This document shows, in pieces, positions 35,675-44,479 of a DNA stretch of 55,376 nt. Below the pieces are notes generated by a model that had not been told where the DNA came from, searched no databases, and was given only the letters and a program-made list of their open reading frames with translations. The stretch is from NCBI RefSeq assembly GCF_008056315.1, contig NZ_VRKQ01000013.1:1092-56467 (forward strand). Direction: 5' to 3'. How positions within the stretch are numbered: the stretch's first letter is position 1; every line of letters starts with the position of its first letter. A program made the position numbers and the translations under genes. This DNA comes from Seonamhaeicola maritimus. Its GTDB lineage: Bacteria; Bacteroidota; Bacteroidia; Flavobacteriales; Flavobacteriaceae.

Positions 35675-36757
35675 ATGAGTTATAAAAACTTTCCCATGGT
35701 GCCAAGAGTTATTTTTGGCAGAGGTAGTTTCAATCAATTAAGTGATATTTTAGCCCCCAAACGTCTAAATATAAACGCACCTTTTATTTTTTTGGTAGAT
35801 GATGTATTTAAGTCTAATTCATGGTTGACTTCAAGGATACCCTTGTCTTATGATGATAAAATAATATATATTTCTGCCGCAGAGGAACCCAAAACTTCTC
35901 AGGTAGATGATTTAGTGGAAGAAATTATTTTAAGCAATAAAGAAAGGCCTTCCGGTATAATTGGCATTGGAGGAGGCACACTATTAGATCTAGCCAAGGC
36001 CGTTTCAATAATGTTAACCAATGAAGGAGAAGCAAAGGATTATCAAGGCTGGGATTTAGTTAAAAACAAAGCCATATACCACGTTGGAATACCTACAATT
36101 TCCGGAACTGGTGCTGAAGTTTCAAGAACAACAGTGCTTACCGGACCAACGAGAAAATTGGGTATTAATTCAGATTATACACCATTTGACCAAGTTGTCT
36201 TAGATTCAGAACTATTAAAAGATGTTCCTAATGACCAGTGGTTTTATACGGGAATGGATTGTTTTATTCATTGTGTGGAGTCTCTTCAGGGGACATATAT
36301 AAATACATTTAGTCAGAGTTACGGAGAAATGGCCTTATCGCTTTGTAAAGAAGTTTTTTTAGAGGATAATTTAACTTCAAAAGAATCTCAAGAAAAACTT
36401 ATGATGGCCTCATGGCATGGAGGTATGAGTATTGTTTATTCACAAGTTGGAGTTGCTCATGCTATGAGTTATGGGCTTTCATATTTACTAGGAACCAAAC
36501 ATGGTATAGGCAATTGTATTGTTTTTGATCATTTAGAAGAGTTTTATCCTGAAGGGGTTAAACTTTTTAAACAAATGAAATCAAAACACAATGTTGTATT
36601 GCCACAAGGAATTTGCTCTAAATTAAGTGACAAGGAATTTGATACAATGATTGATATTGCCTTGGATTTAGAACCGCTTTGGGAAAATGCTCTAGGCAAA
36701 AACTGGAAAAAAACAATTACTAGGAAAAAACTAAAATCACTCTACATAAAAATGTAA
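35675..36757 (+). CDS. kdnB: 3-deoxy-alpha-D-manno-octulosonate 8-oxidase KdnB (iron-containing alcohol dehydrogenase family)
   Basis: A 360-residue metal-dependent alcohol dehydrogenase. The NAD-binding part has GIIGIGGGTLLDLAKAVS, then VGIPTISGTGAEVSRTTVLTG, and the metal ligands sit in FYTGMDCFIHCVE (D/H), GVAHAMSYGLSY and GTKHGIGNC. As I recall, KdnB from Shewanella oneidensis shows near-identical stretches around ISGTGAEVSRTTVLTG and FDHLEEFYPEGV. In Shewanella KdnB oxidises C-8 of Kdo and KdnA aminates it to 8-amino-Kdo. No kdnA aminotransferase is in this window. The acyltransferase gene follows after one base. Confidence 0.85.
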   Translation: MSYKNFPMVPRVIFGRGSFNQLSDILAPKRLNINAPFIFLVDDVFKSNSWLTSRIPLSYDDKIIYISAAEEPKTSQVDDLVEEIILSNKERPSGIIGIGGGTLLDLAKAVSIMLTNEGEAKDYQGWDLVKNKAIYHVGIPTISGTGAEVSRTTVLTGPTRKLGINSDYTPFDQVVLDSELLKDVPNDQWFYTGMDCFIHCVESLQGTYINTFSQSYGEMALSLCKEVFLEDNLTSKESQEKLMMASWHGGMSIVYSQVGVAHAMSYGLSYLLGTKHGIGNCIVFDHLEEFYPEGVKLFKQMKSKHNVVLPQGICSKLSDKEFDTMIDIALDLEPLWENALGKNWKKTITRKKLKSLYIKM

Positions 36758-36758
36758 T

Positions 36759-37307
36759 ATGCAATGGTTAGCCAAACTTATCTACTTTAAACTTCTTGGT
36801 TGGAAGGTAGTTGGCAATATAACCTTATCAAAAGAAAAAATAAAAAAGGCTGTTATTATTGCAGCTCCTCATACGAGTTGGCATGACTTTTATATTGGAG
36901 TATTATTGCGTTCTGTATTAGGTGTAAAGACTAACTTTGTAGGCAAGAAGAGTTTATTTGCATTTCCATTTGGTTGGTTTTTTAGAGCCTTAGGTGGCGC
37001 ACCAGTAAACAGATTCTCTAATAAAAATCAAGTTCAAGAAATTGTAAGTATTTTTAATACAAAAGAGGAGTTCAGACTAGGCATGTCTCCTGAAGGTACC
37101 AGGAAAAAGGTGGGAAAATGGAGGACAGGTTTCTATTATATTGCTAAAGAAGCTAAGGTACCTATAATCATGTTTACATTAGATTTTGAAAATAAACAAA
37201 ATAAAATATCAGAACCATTTCACCCAACAGGAGACAAGGAGGCTGATTTTAAATTTATAAGAGATTTTTATAAAGATATAAAGGGAAAAATACCAGAGTA
37301 TTCATGA
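36759..37307 (+). CDS. PlsC-like 1-acylglycerol-3-phosphate acyltransferase family protein
   Basis: A 182-residue membrane-associated acyltransferase. Its motifs are HTSWHD (H-x4-D catalytic pair, near residue 38) and SPEGTRKKVGKWRTGF, the glycerophosphate-binding P-E-G-T-R. Members add acyl chains to lysophosphatidic acid or to related lipids; in this setting it could act on a lipid A or LPS-related lipid, which is inference. It begins one base after kdnB and is followed by the shared terminator at 37434. Confidence 0.85.
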   Translation: MQWLAKLIYFKLLGWKVVGNITLSKEKIKKAVIIAAPHTSWHDFYIGVLLRSVLGVKTNFVGKKSLFAFPFGWFFRALGGAPVNRFSNKNQVQEIVSIFNTKEEFRLGMSPEGTRKKVGKWRTGFYYIAKEAKVPIIMFTLDFENKQNKISEPFHPTGDKEADFKFIRDFYKDIKGKIPEYS

Positions 37308-37433
37308 AATTAGAGGTGTTTAAATAATTTTGGCACAGATATTGATTTATTATTAGTGTGCTAGTAAATGAAACATAAAGTAAACAATTATTGTCACTAA
37401 AAAGAAACATCAACTAATACACACTTAAAAAGC

Positions 37434-37467
37434 AAAAAAGCTATTTCGAAACGAAATAGCTTTTTTT
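37434..37467. terminator. Bidirectional terminator between the kdnB unit and the metalloprotease
   Basis: A 15-bp stem (AAAAAAGCTATTTCG with CGAAATAGCTTTTTT) and a 3-base loop; runs of T follow on the plus strand and runs of A precede it, so it works for both convergent units. Confidence 0.9.
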
Positions 37468-37493
37468 ATGCCATAAATATAAATGCATCCAAG

Positions 37494-40076
37494 TTATTTA
37501 ATTTCTGTTAAAGCATTATCTATTAAGGTTCTTAAGTGTTGTTTATGGGCCCTAGATGAAGTATTACCACTAGGTGTTGCCATGGTTCTAATTCTTTTCA
37601 AATTATATAAAGCCATAGATTTTGAATTATAAGTAAACCTTTCTTTTTGCTTTCCAGTTAACATACTAATTAATCGGTTAGTATATTCAAGTTGTAAATT
37701 TTGTCTAAAAGTATTAACACTTCCATAAATATCTACATTAAATATTGCGGCATTTAATTCACTCATAAATTGAGACAATGTATATTGATTTCCGTAAAGT
37801 TCAGAATCAGTTATACGTTGTAATGTATAAGGATGGAGTAAATGGCTTAAAACATTTTTTTGTGCATTTAGCACAAAATCGTGAATTTTAGGGTCTTCAG
37901 GAGATCTTCCAAGATCAAATCCACGTCTTTGTCTTGCTAAATAATTATATATTTCTTTTGGAGCTTCAAAAGCATTTGGTGTAAATGCATAATCCTTTAA
38001 AGCTTTCATAGCTCGTTTTTGATCTTTCAAACTAACTGGTGTATAAGGCTGTGTAGCTCCTTCTTGTCCGGCCATTGCTCTGTCTACATAAACACCACCA
38101 ATATATCTTGATATTATGCCAACAGCAGTTGCTTTCTGACCATTTAAATGACCGAAAACATTTCTCAATTCTTGATATGATTCCCCTGCGGTAATGAATC
38201 TTTCTTTAGCAGTTTTCATTAAATCATTAGCTAATTCAATTCTATCAATAGAATATTGAATAGCATCATTTGATTGATCCCAAACATTTACTCTAGGGTC
38301 AATAGCTTTTCCAGGAGCACGCATATCATCGGCATCATTTCCGAAAATTAATTCTGGTTCAGTAGATCTGTTAAGTAATGCTTGTTTTTCGCTTTCAGAT
38401 TTAAAAGGTGTATATCCAAATTGAATTGCCCAAATATCATATGGTCCAACAGACATATCAGTATAATGACCTTGTTTATTTCTGTCCCTGGTTACATTTA
38501 GAGTGGCATAATCCATTACAGAACCAGTTAAACATTTACCTTTAATAAATTCAGCATCGGCTAACTGTTCTGGCGAAAATAATTGACTAGCCTTCATGTT
38601 GTGATTTAACCCTAAAGTATGACCTACTTCATGCATTAATAGTGCAACTAATACTTCTTTTTGAAGTTGTTTAAGTTCTAATTCTGTTGCGCCAAAAGCA
38701 GATGCAACAGCCTTGGCAAACATAGTGTCTTCATGTAAAGACTCTCCAAATGAACAGTACATATGGTCATCATTAAACTCATAAGAATGAGCGGAGGCTT
38801 CATAAATTTTATCGTATAAAACTCTTGTAGAAAACATAACATATTCAAGCATAATATCGGCTCCTAAAATTTGTCCAGTTCTGGGGTTTACAAAACTAGG
38901 TCCGTATCCTCCAAATGGTGGTTGTGGAGAAGAAGTCCAACGTAAAACATTATATCTAATATCTCCTGCATCCCATTCTGCGTCATCTGCCTGTTGTTTT
39001 ACCACTACGGCATTTTTAAACCCTGCTTTTTCAAACGCTTTATTCCATTCTAAAACCCCTTGCCTAATAGTTTCTCTCCATTCAAGAGGTGTAGTGTTTT
39101 CCATCCAATACGTAATAGGCTCTACAGGCTCAGAAACCGCTGCATTTGGATCTTTCTTTTTTAAATTCCATCTATGAACTAAATCTCTATAAGGTGTAGA
39201 AGATGTAGAGGTTTTGTCATCTACTTGAGTTGTAAAATAACCAACTCTTGGGTCTTCGTATCTAGGTTCGTAATCATTATCAGGCATTGCCATTAAACTA
39301 TGAAACACTTTAATACTTACATTTCTGCTATCAGCAAGTGCATTTGATCCTCTACTTAAAATAGAAGGGTTAGTATAAACATATTCCACTTTAAGATTTG
39401 TGTTTTCTGGATAATTTTTAATGCTTTTTATTTTGGTTTTATTTTTATCTAAACTACCAAGTTTGAAAGACATTGGAGAACCTCCTGGTCTTGAAGGTGG
39501 CTTAATTCTAGAAAATGTTTCTTTTAAAAATAGGCCATCAGCTTTAATAAGGTATAAGCCTTTTTTAGCATCATAAACATCAACTTTTACACTAGCCATA
39601 TTACCTTGGCTTATGTTTGCACTTTCAGCTTTAGAAATTGGGTTGTTCGGGTCGTAATAAAACGACGTATTTTGGGTAACAAACTCAATTTTATCAAAGT
39701 ACTTTTCAATTTTAAAAACTTTCGAACCTCTGTAAGAACCTCTATTTATTCTGCCAGCATCCATAACACCATCTGCAATTTGGCTAAAATAAATATATTC
39801 CTTTCCAATTTGATCTTCTGAAATTAACATTTGTAGAGAACCATTGATTGTATCTTGATAAATAGTAAAAAGACCTTCAATTTTTTTGCTCTTTTTTACT
39901 AAGTCTGAAATGGTTTTCTTTTTAGGAGTTTTAGGTTTTGGAGCAACTGCGGCTACTTCATCTTTATTCTTTCGGGTTTTCTTTCTTTGGGCCTCTATAT
40001 TTTGAGGCATAAGAAAAATGCTTAATAGACATGTTGCTAAAAAGAATTTAAAACTTTTAGATACAATAAAATTCAT
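37494..40076 (-). CDS. Secreted zinc-dependent metalloprotease (DUF5117 type)
   Basis: An 860-residue exported protein. Signal peptide ending IEAQ, then a basic linker (RKKTRKNKD, KPKTPKKKTISD), the DUF5117/5118-like N-terminal region (SQIADGVMDAGRINRGSYRGSKVFKIEKY), and a metzincin-type zinc site at residues 482-492, HEVGHTLGLNH (H-E-x-x-H-x-x-x-x-x-H). NVTRDRNKQGHYTDMS and IDPRVNVWDQSNDAIQYS follow. The family is widespread in Bacteroidetes, sits in the periplasm or outer membrane and is of unknown specificity. It is convergent with the acyltransferase operon; its start is separated from the next gene by 122 bases. Confidence 0.9.
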   Translation of the reverse strand: MNFIVSKSFKFFLATCLLSIFLMPQNIEAQRKKTRKNKDEVAAVAPKPKTPKKKTISDLVKKSKKIEGLFTIYQDTINGSLQMLISEDQIGKEYIYFSQIADGVMDAGRINRGSYRGSKVFKIEKYFDKIEFVTQNTSFYYDPNNPISKAESANISQGNMASVKVDVYDAKKGLYLIKADGLFLKETFSRIKPPSRPGGSPMSFKLGSLDKNKTKIKSIKNYPENTNLKVEYVYTNPSILSRGSNALADSRNVSIKVFHSLMAMPDNDYEPRYEDPRVGYFTTQVDDKTSTSSTPYRDLVHRWNLKKKDPNAAVSEPVEPITYWMENTTPLEWRETIRQGVLEWNKAFEKAGFKNAVVVKQQADDAEWDAGDIRYNVLRWTSSPQPPFGGYGPSFVNPRTGQILGADIMLEYVMFSTRVLYDKIYEASAHSYEFNDDHMYCSFGESLHEDTMFAKAVASAFGATELELKQLQKEVLVALLMHEVGHTLGLNHNMKASQLFSPEQLADAEFIKGKCLTGSVMDYATLNVTRDRNKQGHYTDMSVGPYDIWAIQFGYTPFKSESEKQALLNRSTEPELIFGNDADDMRAPGKAIDPRVNVWDQSNDAIQYSIDRIELANDLMKTAKERFITAGESYQELRNVFGHLNGQKATAVGIISRYIGGVYVDRAMAGQEGATQPYTPVSLKDQKRAMKALKDYAFTPNAFEAPKEIYNYLARQRRGFDLGRSPEDPKIHDFVLNAQKNVLSHLLHPYTLQRITDSELYGNQYTLSQFMSELNAAIFNVDIYGSVNTFRQNLQLEYTNRLISMLTGKQKERFTYNSKSMALYNLKRIRTMATPSGNTSSRAHKQHLRTLIDNALTEIK

Positions 40077-40198
40077 AAAATTTGCATTAAGGTTGAATAA
40101 TTATTTAGTCACTTTTAAAAAATTGAAGCTAAATTAACCAAATCTCAATCAAATTGATATAAGAAAATGTTAAAGCGTTAAGTTTTTATAATAAGAAA

Positions 40199-41195
40199 TT
40201 AGTGTTCTCTTAAAATTTTATCCATTATCCAATTAGTGTGAAGTCCAGAGGCTCCTGTTGACGAATATTTATAATTTTTTAAGATAAGTTCATCTCTCAT
40301 TCCTTCTACATGGCATTGTTGAATGTGTTTTGGGTTTTCAATAAAAATTGATTCATTTTTTGTTTCACTTCTTAAAACCAAAGATTTATCATGAAATATG
40401 GGAAATTCAATTTTTCCTTTACTTACGTAGATAGCTACTTCATCAATGTGACTATGAGACCCACAGTTCCAATTGCCAGTACCTTTTATTCCGTTTTCAT
40501 GAATCCAACTTGCAGTTACAGCGTCTATAGCATCATAAAAACTTTGCTGGTTATTACTGAATCCTTGAGCATTTTTTATATCCCCAATTAAATAACAAAA
40601 TAGATCTAAACCATGACTTGCTAAATCATCAAAATATACCCTCCAGGAGCAACTTTAGCATCTGTTCTCCAATTGTTGCATCAGACTTATCTAAATCACT
40701 TACAGGTTTGGTGAGCGTCCAATTTATATGTCTAACATGACCAATATTGTTTTGGTCTAACCATTCTTTAATTTTTTTAAATCTGGTTAAAGACTTCCTA
40801 TAGTAAGCAATAAATAGAGGAATGTTTTTTTCTTTAAAAGTTTCGTAAATAGTTAAACTATCTATGTAACTTGAAGTCATTGGTTTATCAATACAGCAAA
40901 TCTTACCAGCTTCCGCAACTTTTAAAGCATAGTATTTATGAGAGTCTGGAGGTGTGGCAATATAAATGGCATCAACCTCATTGTCATTAATCAAGGCGTC
41001 GGCTTCTAAATAATATTTTTTAATTTGATGACGCTCTGCATAATCCTTAGCTTTTACTTCATTACGCTCAATAACGGCAACTAATTAAAAGCCTTAGGTG
41101 TTTTTATATGCAGGACCACTTTTAACTTCAGTAACATTACCACAACCAATTATACCCCATCTAATCTTATTATTGATTTTGGTGTCAGTACTCAT
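40199..41195 (-). pseudogene. Decayed Gfo/Idh/MocA family oxidoreductase
   Basis: The reading starts normally at 41195 with MSTDTKINNKIRWGIIGCGNV, where GIIGCGNV is the NAD-binding loop. Two TAA codons follow in frame (41094-41096 and 41085-41087), in place of what are probably glutamates in KNT-x-GF-x-LVAV. The frame continues through DAIYIATPPDSHKYYALK and IDKPMT, then shifts near 40678 (before NNWRTDAKVAPGGY) and again near 40640, where TATATTTT seems to have gained two bases relative to TATTTT. From there the third frame is open through FDDLASHGLDLF to the stop at 40199. Together four lesions show that the gene is dead. The family oxidises or reduces sugars with NAD(P). The short ORFs in this region are its fragments. 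Confidence 0.85.
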
Positions 41196-41216
41196 ATTAT
41201 TTTTTTTTGGATTTTC

Positions 41217-41936
41217 TTATTCTTCAAGCTCTTGCATGGTATGATATACGTTTTGTACATCATCATCTTCTTCAAGCTTTTCTAGAAGTTTATCAACATC
41301 AGCTGCTTTTTCAGCATCTAAAGGCTTAGTTACTTGAGGAATACGTTCAAAACCAGAAGACAAAATTTCTATACCCCTTGATTCCAATTCTGCTTGAATA
41401 GCACCGAAGCTTTCAAAAGGCGCATAAATTAAAATACCATCGTCATCTGCAAAAACTTCTTCAGCTCCATAATCAATGAATTCAAGCTCTATTTCCTCTG
41501 GGTCTAAACCTTCAGCATTTATTCTAAAATTACAAGTATGGTCAAACATAAAAACAACAGAACCGGATGTACCCAAGCTACCATCACATTTATTAAAATA
41601 ACTGCGCACATTAGCAACCGTACGGGTATTATTGTCCGTAGCAGTTTCAACCAAAATAGCTATGCCATGCGGAGCATATCCTTCAAAAATTACTTCTTTA
41701 TAATCACCTTGACTTTTATCAGAGGCTCTTTTAATAGCGCGCTCTACATTATCTTTTGGCATGTTTACAGATTTTGCATTCTGTATAACTGCTCTTAATC
41801 GGGAATTACTATCAGGGTCTGGACCGCCTTCTTTTACGGCCATTACAATATCTTTACCAATACGAGTAAATGCTTTACTCATGGCAGACCATCTTTTCAT
41901 TTTTCTTGCTTTTCTAAACTCAAAAGCTCTTCCCAT
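41217..41936 (-). CDS. yebC: YebC/PmpR family DNA-binding or translation-related protein
   Basis: A 239-residue three-domain protein with the family pattern: GRAFEFRKARKMKRWSAMSKAFTRIGKDI, then DSNSRLRAVIQNAKSVNMPKDNVERAIKRA, FEGYAPHGIAILVE, TDNNTRTVANVRS and a C-terminal acidic part. Family members act as transcription regulators (PmpR) and, more recently, help ribosomes at proline stretches. A TATTTTTG promoter element lies at 41977-41984. The dead oxidoreductase is directly downstream. Length is standard. Confidence 0.93.
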   Translation of the reverse strand: MGRAFEFRKARKMKRWSAMSKAFTRIGKDIVMAVKEGGPDPDSNSRLRAVIQNAKSVNMPKDNVERAIKRASDKSQGDYKEVIFEGYAPHGIAILVETATDNNTRTVANVRSYFNKCDGSLGTSGSVVFMFDHTCNFRINAEGLDPEEIELEFIDYGAEEVFADDDGILIYAPFESFGAIQAELESRGIEILSSGFERIPQVTKPLDAEKAADVDKLLEKLEEDDDVQNVYHTMQELEE

Positions 41937-41976
41937 AATTTGTGATGTTGTTTGTTGTTAAATTGAATTCTAAACG

Positions 41977-41984
41977 CAAAAATA
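41977..41984 (-). promoter_or_regulatory. Promoter -7 element of yebC
   Basis: TATTTTTG on the minus strand, exact TAnnTTTG match, 41 bases before the ATG. Confidence 0.45.
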
Positions 41985-42062
41985 AAAAAACTAGGCAGAT
42001 ATGAAAGCACACCATAAAGGATATGATATTTACTATAAATTTGTATAAATGCTGATTTTAAA

Positions 42063-42353
42063 TTATTCTACAGGTTCTACAATGTTTTCAATAGCTTCAG
42101 CTAACTTAAAATCTTTATTCGTTACACCATCTGCATCATGTGTTGAAAGAGAAATAGTAAGGACATTATAAACGTTACTCCAGTTAGGATGATGGTTTAA
42201 AGCTTCACATTCAAAGGCAATTCTGCTCATGGCACTAAAGCAATCTCTAAAATTCTCAAACTCAAATTCTGCATGAATTGCATTATCGAAGTACTCCCAA
42301 TCTGGGTAACGTAATAACTTTTTCTCAATATCTTGTTCTGATAATTTATCCAT
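42063..42353 (-). CDS. 4a-hydroxytetrahydrobiopterin dehydratase (pterin carbinolamine dehydratase)
   Basis: A 96-residue enzyme that regenerates dihydropterin after aromatic amino acid hydroxylase reactions. The catalytic segment is ALNHHPNWSNVYNVLTISL, followed by STHDADGVTNKD, both nearly invariant in the PCD/DCoH family. The whole protein is about the family length (~95-100). It lies 54 bases downstream of the reductase-like gene on the same strand. No phenylalanine hydroxylase is present in the window. Confidence 0.92.
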   Translation of the reverse strand: MDKLSEQDIEKKLLRYPDWEYFDNAIHAEFEFENFRDCFSAMSRIAFECEALNHHPNWSNVYNVLTISLSTHDADGVTNKDFKLAEAIENIVEPVE

Positions 42354-42407
42354 TGAATAGTTTTTCGAATTAATATCAACTAAAAATAACGATTAATACG
42401 TTTATAA

Positions 42408-43247
42408 TCAATTTATTTTTAGCTCTTTTAAGATGTCGGTACTTTTAAATTGGAGGTGTTTGGGTAGTTTATTAGTTTTAGTTAAAACAGCAAGATAACG
42501 CTCATCATTAGTGGTGTAAACATGTTTATAAATAGCTTTTTCAAGCGTTAGTGTTTCAATTATTTCTTTAATGAAATCATCATGATGAACTAAATCATTA
42601 CTACCTAAATGAAAAACCCCGGATTTGTTTCTATTAATAATGTAATGAATTTGTTGGGTAAGCTTGTCATCACTGGTAACATTCATAACCAAATTTGGGA
42701 ATACTTCAACAGGTTCCTTTTCTTTTATGTTTTTTATAATTTCATGAATTCTAGGAGATTGACTTCCAAAAACCATTGGTAGCCTTAAGATGGCAACTTG
42801 TTTTTTGGGTAAGCGAAGTAATATATTTTCAATTTTTATTTTAAAATGCCCATATACACTATTACTCAATGTTTTATCATTCTCATAACTTGGATACTTA
42901 CTATAAGCATCAAAAACATTAGCAGACGACAGAAAAATAAGTTTAATCTTTTGGGTAAAAACATATTCTGCTAAATGTTCGTGTAATAGGACTTGTTTTG
43001 AGAAATCTCCGCGAAGTGCAGAAATAATAATAGTTGGTTTAACAATATCAAGGATTTCGTAAATATCATCTTCTTCAAAATTGTACTGAAAGAACTGATG
43101 ATTCTTTTCAAATTGCTTATTAGAAATACAATACGTACCGTAAGTTTTAAAATAGGAGCAGAGTTCCTTGTAAATGGCATTGCCCAAAAAACCACTGCCA
43201 CCAAGTATTAATATCCTGTGTTTACTTTCTTTCCCCGTCCGCTTCAT
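42408..43247 (-). CDS. Sugar-nucleotide-reductase-like NAD(P)-binding protein (RmlD/SDR type)
   Basis: A 279-residue extended short-chain dehydrogenase. The NAD(P) motif is ILGGSGFLGNAIY (G-x-x-G-x-x-G); IISALRGDFSKQ and the Tyr of SNSVYGHFKIKIE (Y-x-x-x-K) are the other core parts, and LPMVFGSQSPR is typical of RmlD (dTDP-4-dehydrorhamnose reductase) proteins. The exact substrate is not readable. It follows gcvT by 16 bases, so they are likely co-transcribed even though their pathways differ. Confidence 0.8.
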   Translation of the reverse strand: MKRTGKESKHRILILGGSGFLGNAIYKELCSYFKTYGTYCISNKQFEKNHQFFQYNFEEDDIYEILDIVKPTIIISALRGDFSKQVLLHEHLAEYVFTQKIKLIFLSSANVFDAYSKYPSYENDKTLSNSVYGHFKIKIENILLRLPKKQVAILRLPMVFGSQSPRIHEIIKNIKEKEPVEVFPNLVMNVTSDDKLTQQIHYIINRNKSGVFHLGSNDLVHHDDFIKEIIETLTLEKAIYKHVYTTNDERYLAVLTKTNKLPKHLQFKSTDILKELKIN

Positions 43248-43263
43248 TTATGCACAAAAATCA

Positions 43264-44346
43264 TTATCCCTTATAAAATGGCAACTTAACTACAGTAGCA
43301 GGAATAGTTTTTTTACGAATTTGAATATTAATTTTACTACCAACTTCTGAAAAGATGGGAGGTAAATAACCCAAGCCAATACCTTTACTTAAACTAGGAG
43401 ACATAGTACCTGATGTTACTCTTCCAATTTTATTACCATTACCATCAACAATGTCATATCCTTGGCGAGGAATTCCGCGTTCATCTAATTCAAAAGCAAC
43501 AAGTTTGTTTTCTGGCCCACGACGTTTTTCATCCTCTAAAGCTTCAGAATTAGTGAATTCCTTGGTGAATTTTGTAATCCAACCTAAACCAGCTTCAATA
43601 GGAGAGGTACTATCATCTATATCATTTCCGTAAAGACAATACCCCATTTCTAAACGTAAGGTATCACGCGCAGCTAGTCCAATAGGTTTGATTCCAAAAT
43701 CTGCTCCAGCCTTAAAAACTTTATCCCAAATTTGTTTTACCTCAGAGTTTTTACAATAGATTTCAAATCCACCACTCCCTGTATAACCTGTTGCAGATAT
43801 AATGACATGCTCAATACCAGCAAAATCACCAACAATAAAATTGTAAAATTTAATAGCAGATAAATCATGACTTGTTAAGCTTTGCATAGCTTCAACTGCT
43901 TTTGGACCTTGAATTGCCAGCAAAGAATAATCTTCACTCAAATTACGCATGGTTGCTCCAACGTCATTATTAGAAGTTATCCAATTCCAATCTTTTTCAA
44001 TGTTGCTGGCGTTAACAACTAGTAAATAAGTGTTTTCTTTTACTTTGTAGATAATTAAATCATCAACAATGCCACCAGTTTCATTTGGCATGCAACTATA
44101 TTGGGCTTTTCCAACGGTTAGCTTACTGGCATCGTTACTACTTACTTTTTGAATTAAATCAAGGGCATTTTCACCCTCAATTAAAAATTCTCCCATATGA
44201 GATACATCAAACACACCAACGGTATGTCGTACTGTTTCATGCTCAATATTTACACCTTCATATTGAACGGGCATATAATAACCAGCAAAAGGTACCATTT
44301 TAGCACCCAAAGCCTCGTGAGTTGAAGTTAAAGCAGTATTATTCAT
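43264..44346 (-). CDS. gcvT: Aminomethyltransferase (glycine cleavage T protein)
   Basis: A 360-residue protein that transfers the methylene group from the H-protein-bound intermediate to tetrahydrofolate, releasing ammonia. Family features: the start [83 protein letters not shown] and [21 protein letters not shown] promoter element lies upstream at 44378-44385. Its H- and P-proteins are not in the window. The terminator at 44421-44467 separates it from thrC. Confidence 0.95.
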   Translation of the reverse strand: MNNTALTSTHEALGAKMVPFAGYYMPVQYEGVNIEHETVRHTVGVFDVSHMGEFLIEGENALDLIQKVSSNDASKLTVGKAQYSCMPNETGGIVDDLIIYKVKENTYLLVVNASNIEKDWNWITSNNDVGATMRNLSEDYSLLAIQGPKAVEAMQSLTSHDLSAIKFYNFIVGDFAGIEHVIISATGYTGSGGFEIYCKNSEVKQIWDKVFKAGADFGIKPIGLAARDTLRLEMGYCLYGNDIDDSTSPIEAGLGWITKFTKEFTNSEALEDEKRRGPENKLVAFELDERGIPRQGYDIVDGNGNKIGRVTSGTMSPSLSKGIGLGYLPPIFSEVGSKINIQIRKKTIPATVVKLPFYKG

Positions 44347-44377
44347 AATCTACTATTGAATTTTAATTTTCATCAAA

Positions 44378-44385
44378 CAAATCTA
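44378..44385 (-). promoter_or_regulatory. Promoter -7 element of gcvT
   Basis: TAGATTTG on the minus strand, exact TAnnTTTG match, 32 bases before the gcvT start. Confidence 0.45.
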
Positions 44386-44420
44386 CATAAATTCGTATGA
44401 TTCCTTTTGAAAAGTTTTGA

Positions 44421-44467
44421 TAAAACTAATCCCTTAAACTCTCAATGGGTTTAAGGGATTAGTTTTA
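44421..44467 (-). terminator. Terminator after thrC
   Basis: An 18-bp perfect stem (arm TAAAACTAATCCCTTAAA at 44421-44438, exact complement at 44450-44467) with an 11-base loop, with T-rich sequence after it on the minus strand. It ends the thrA-thrB-thrC unit. Confidence 0.85.
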
Positions 44468-44479
44468 TAATTAACTATT

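Noticed and set aside
40199-40994. Two or three separate small genes in the oxidoreductase region
   Set aside because: The fragments join into a single Gfo/Idh/MocA protein when two stops and two frameshifts are ignored, so they are parts of one pseudogene.
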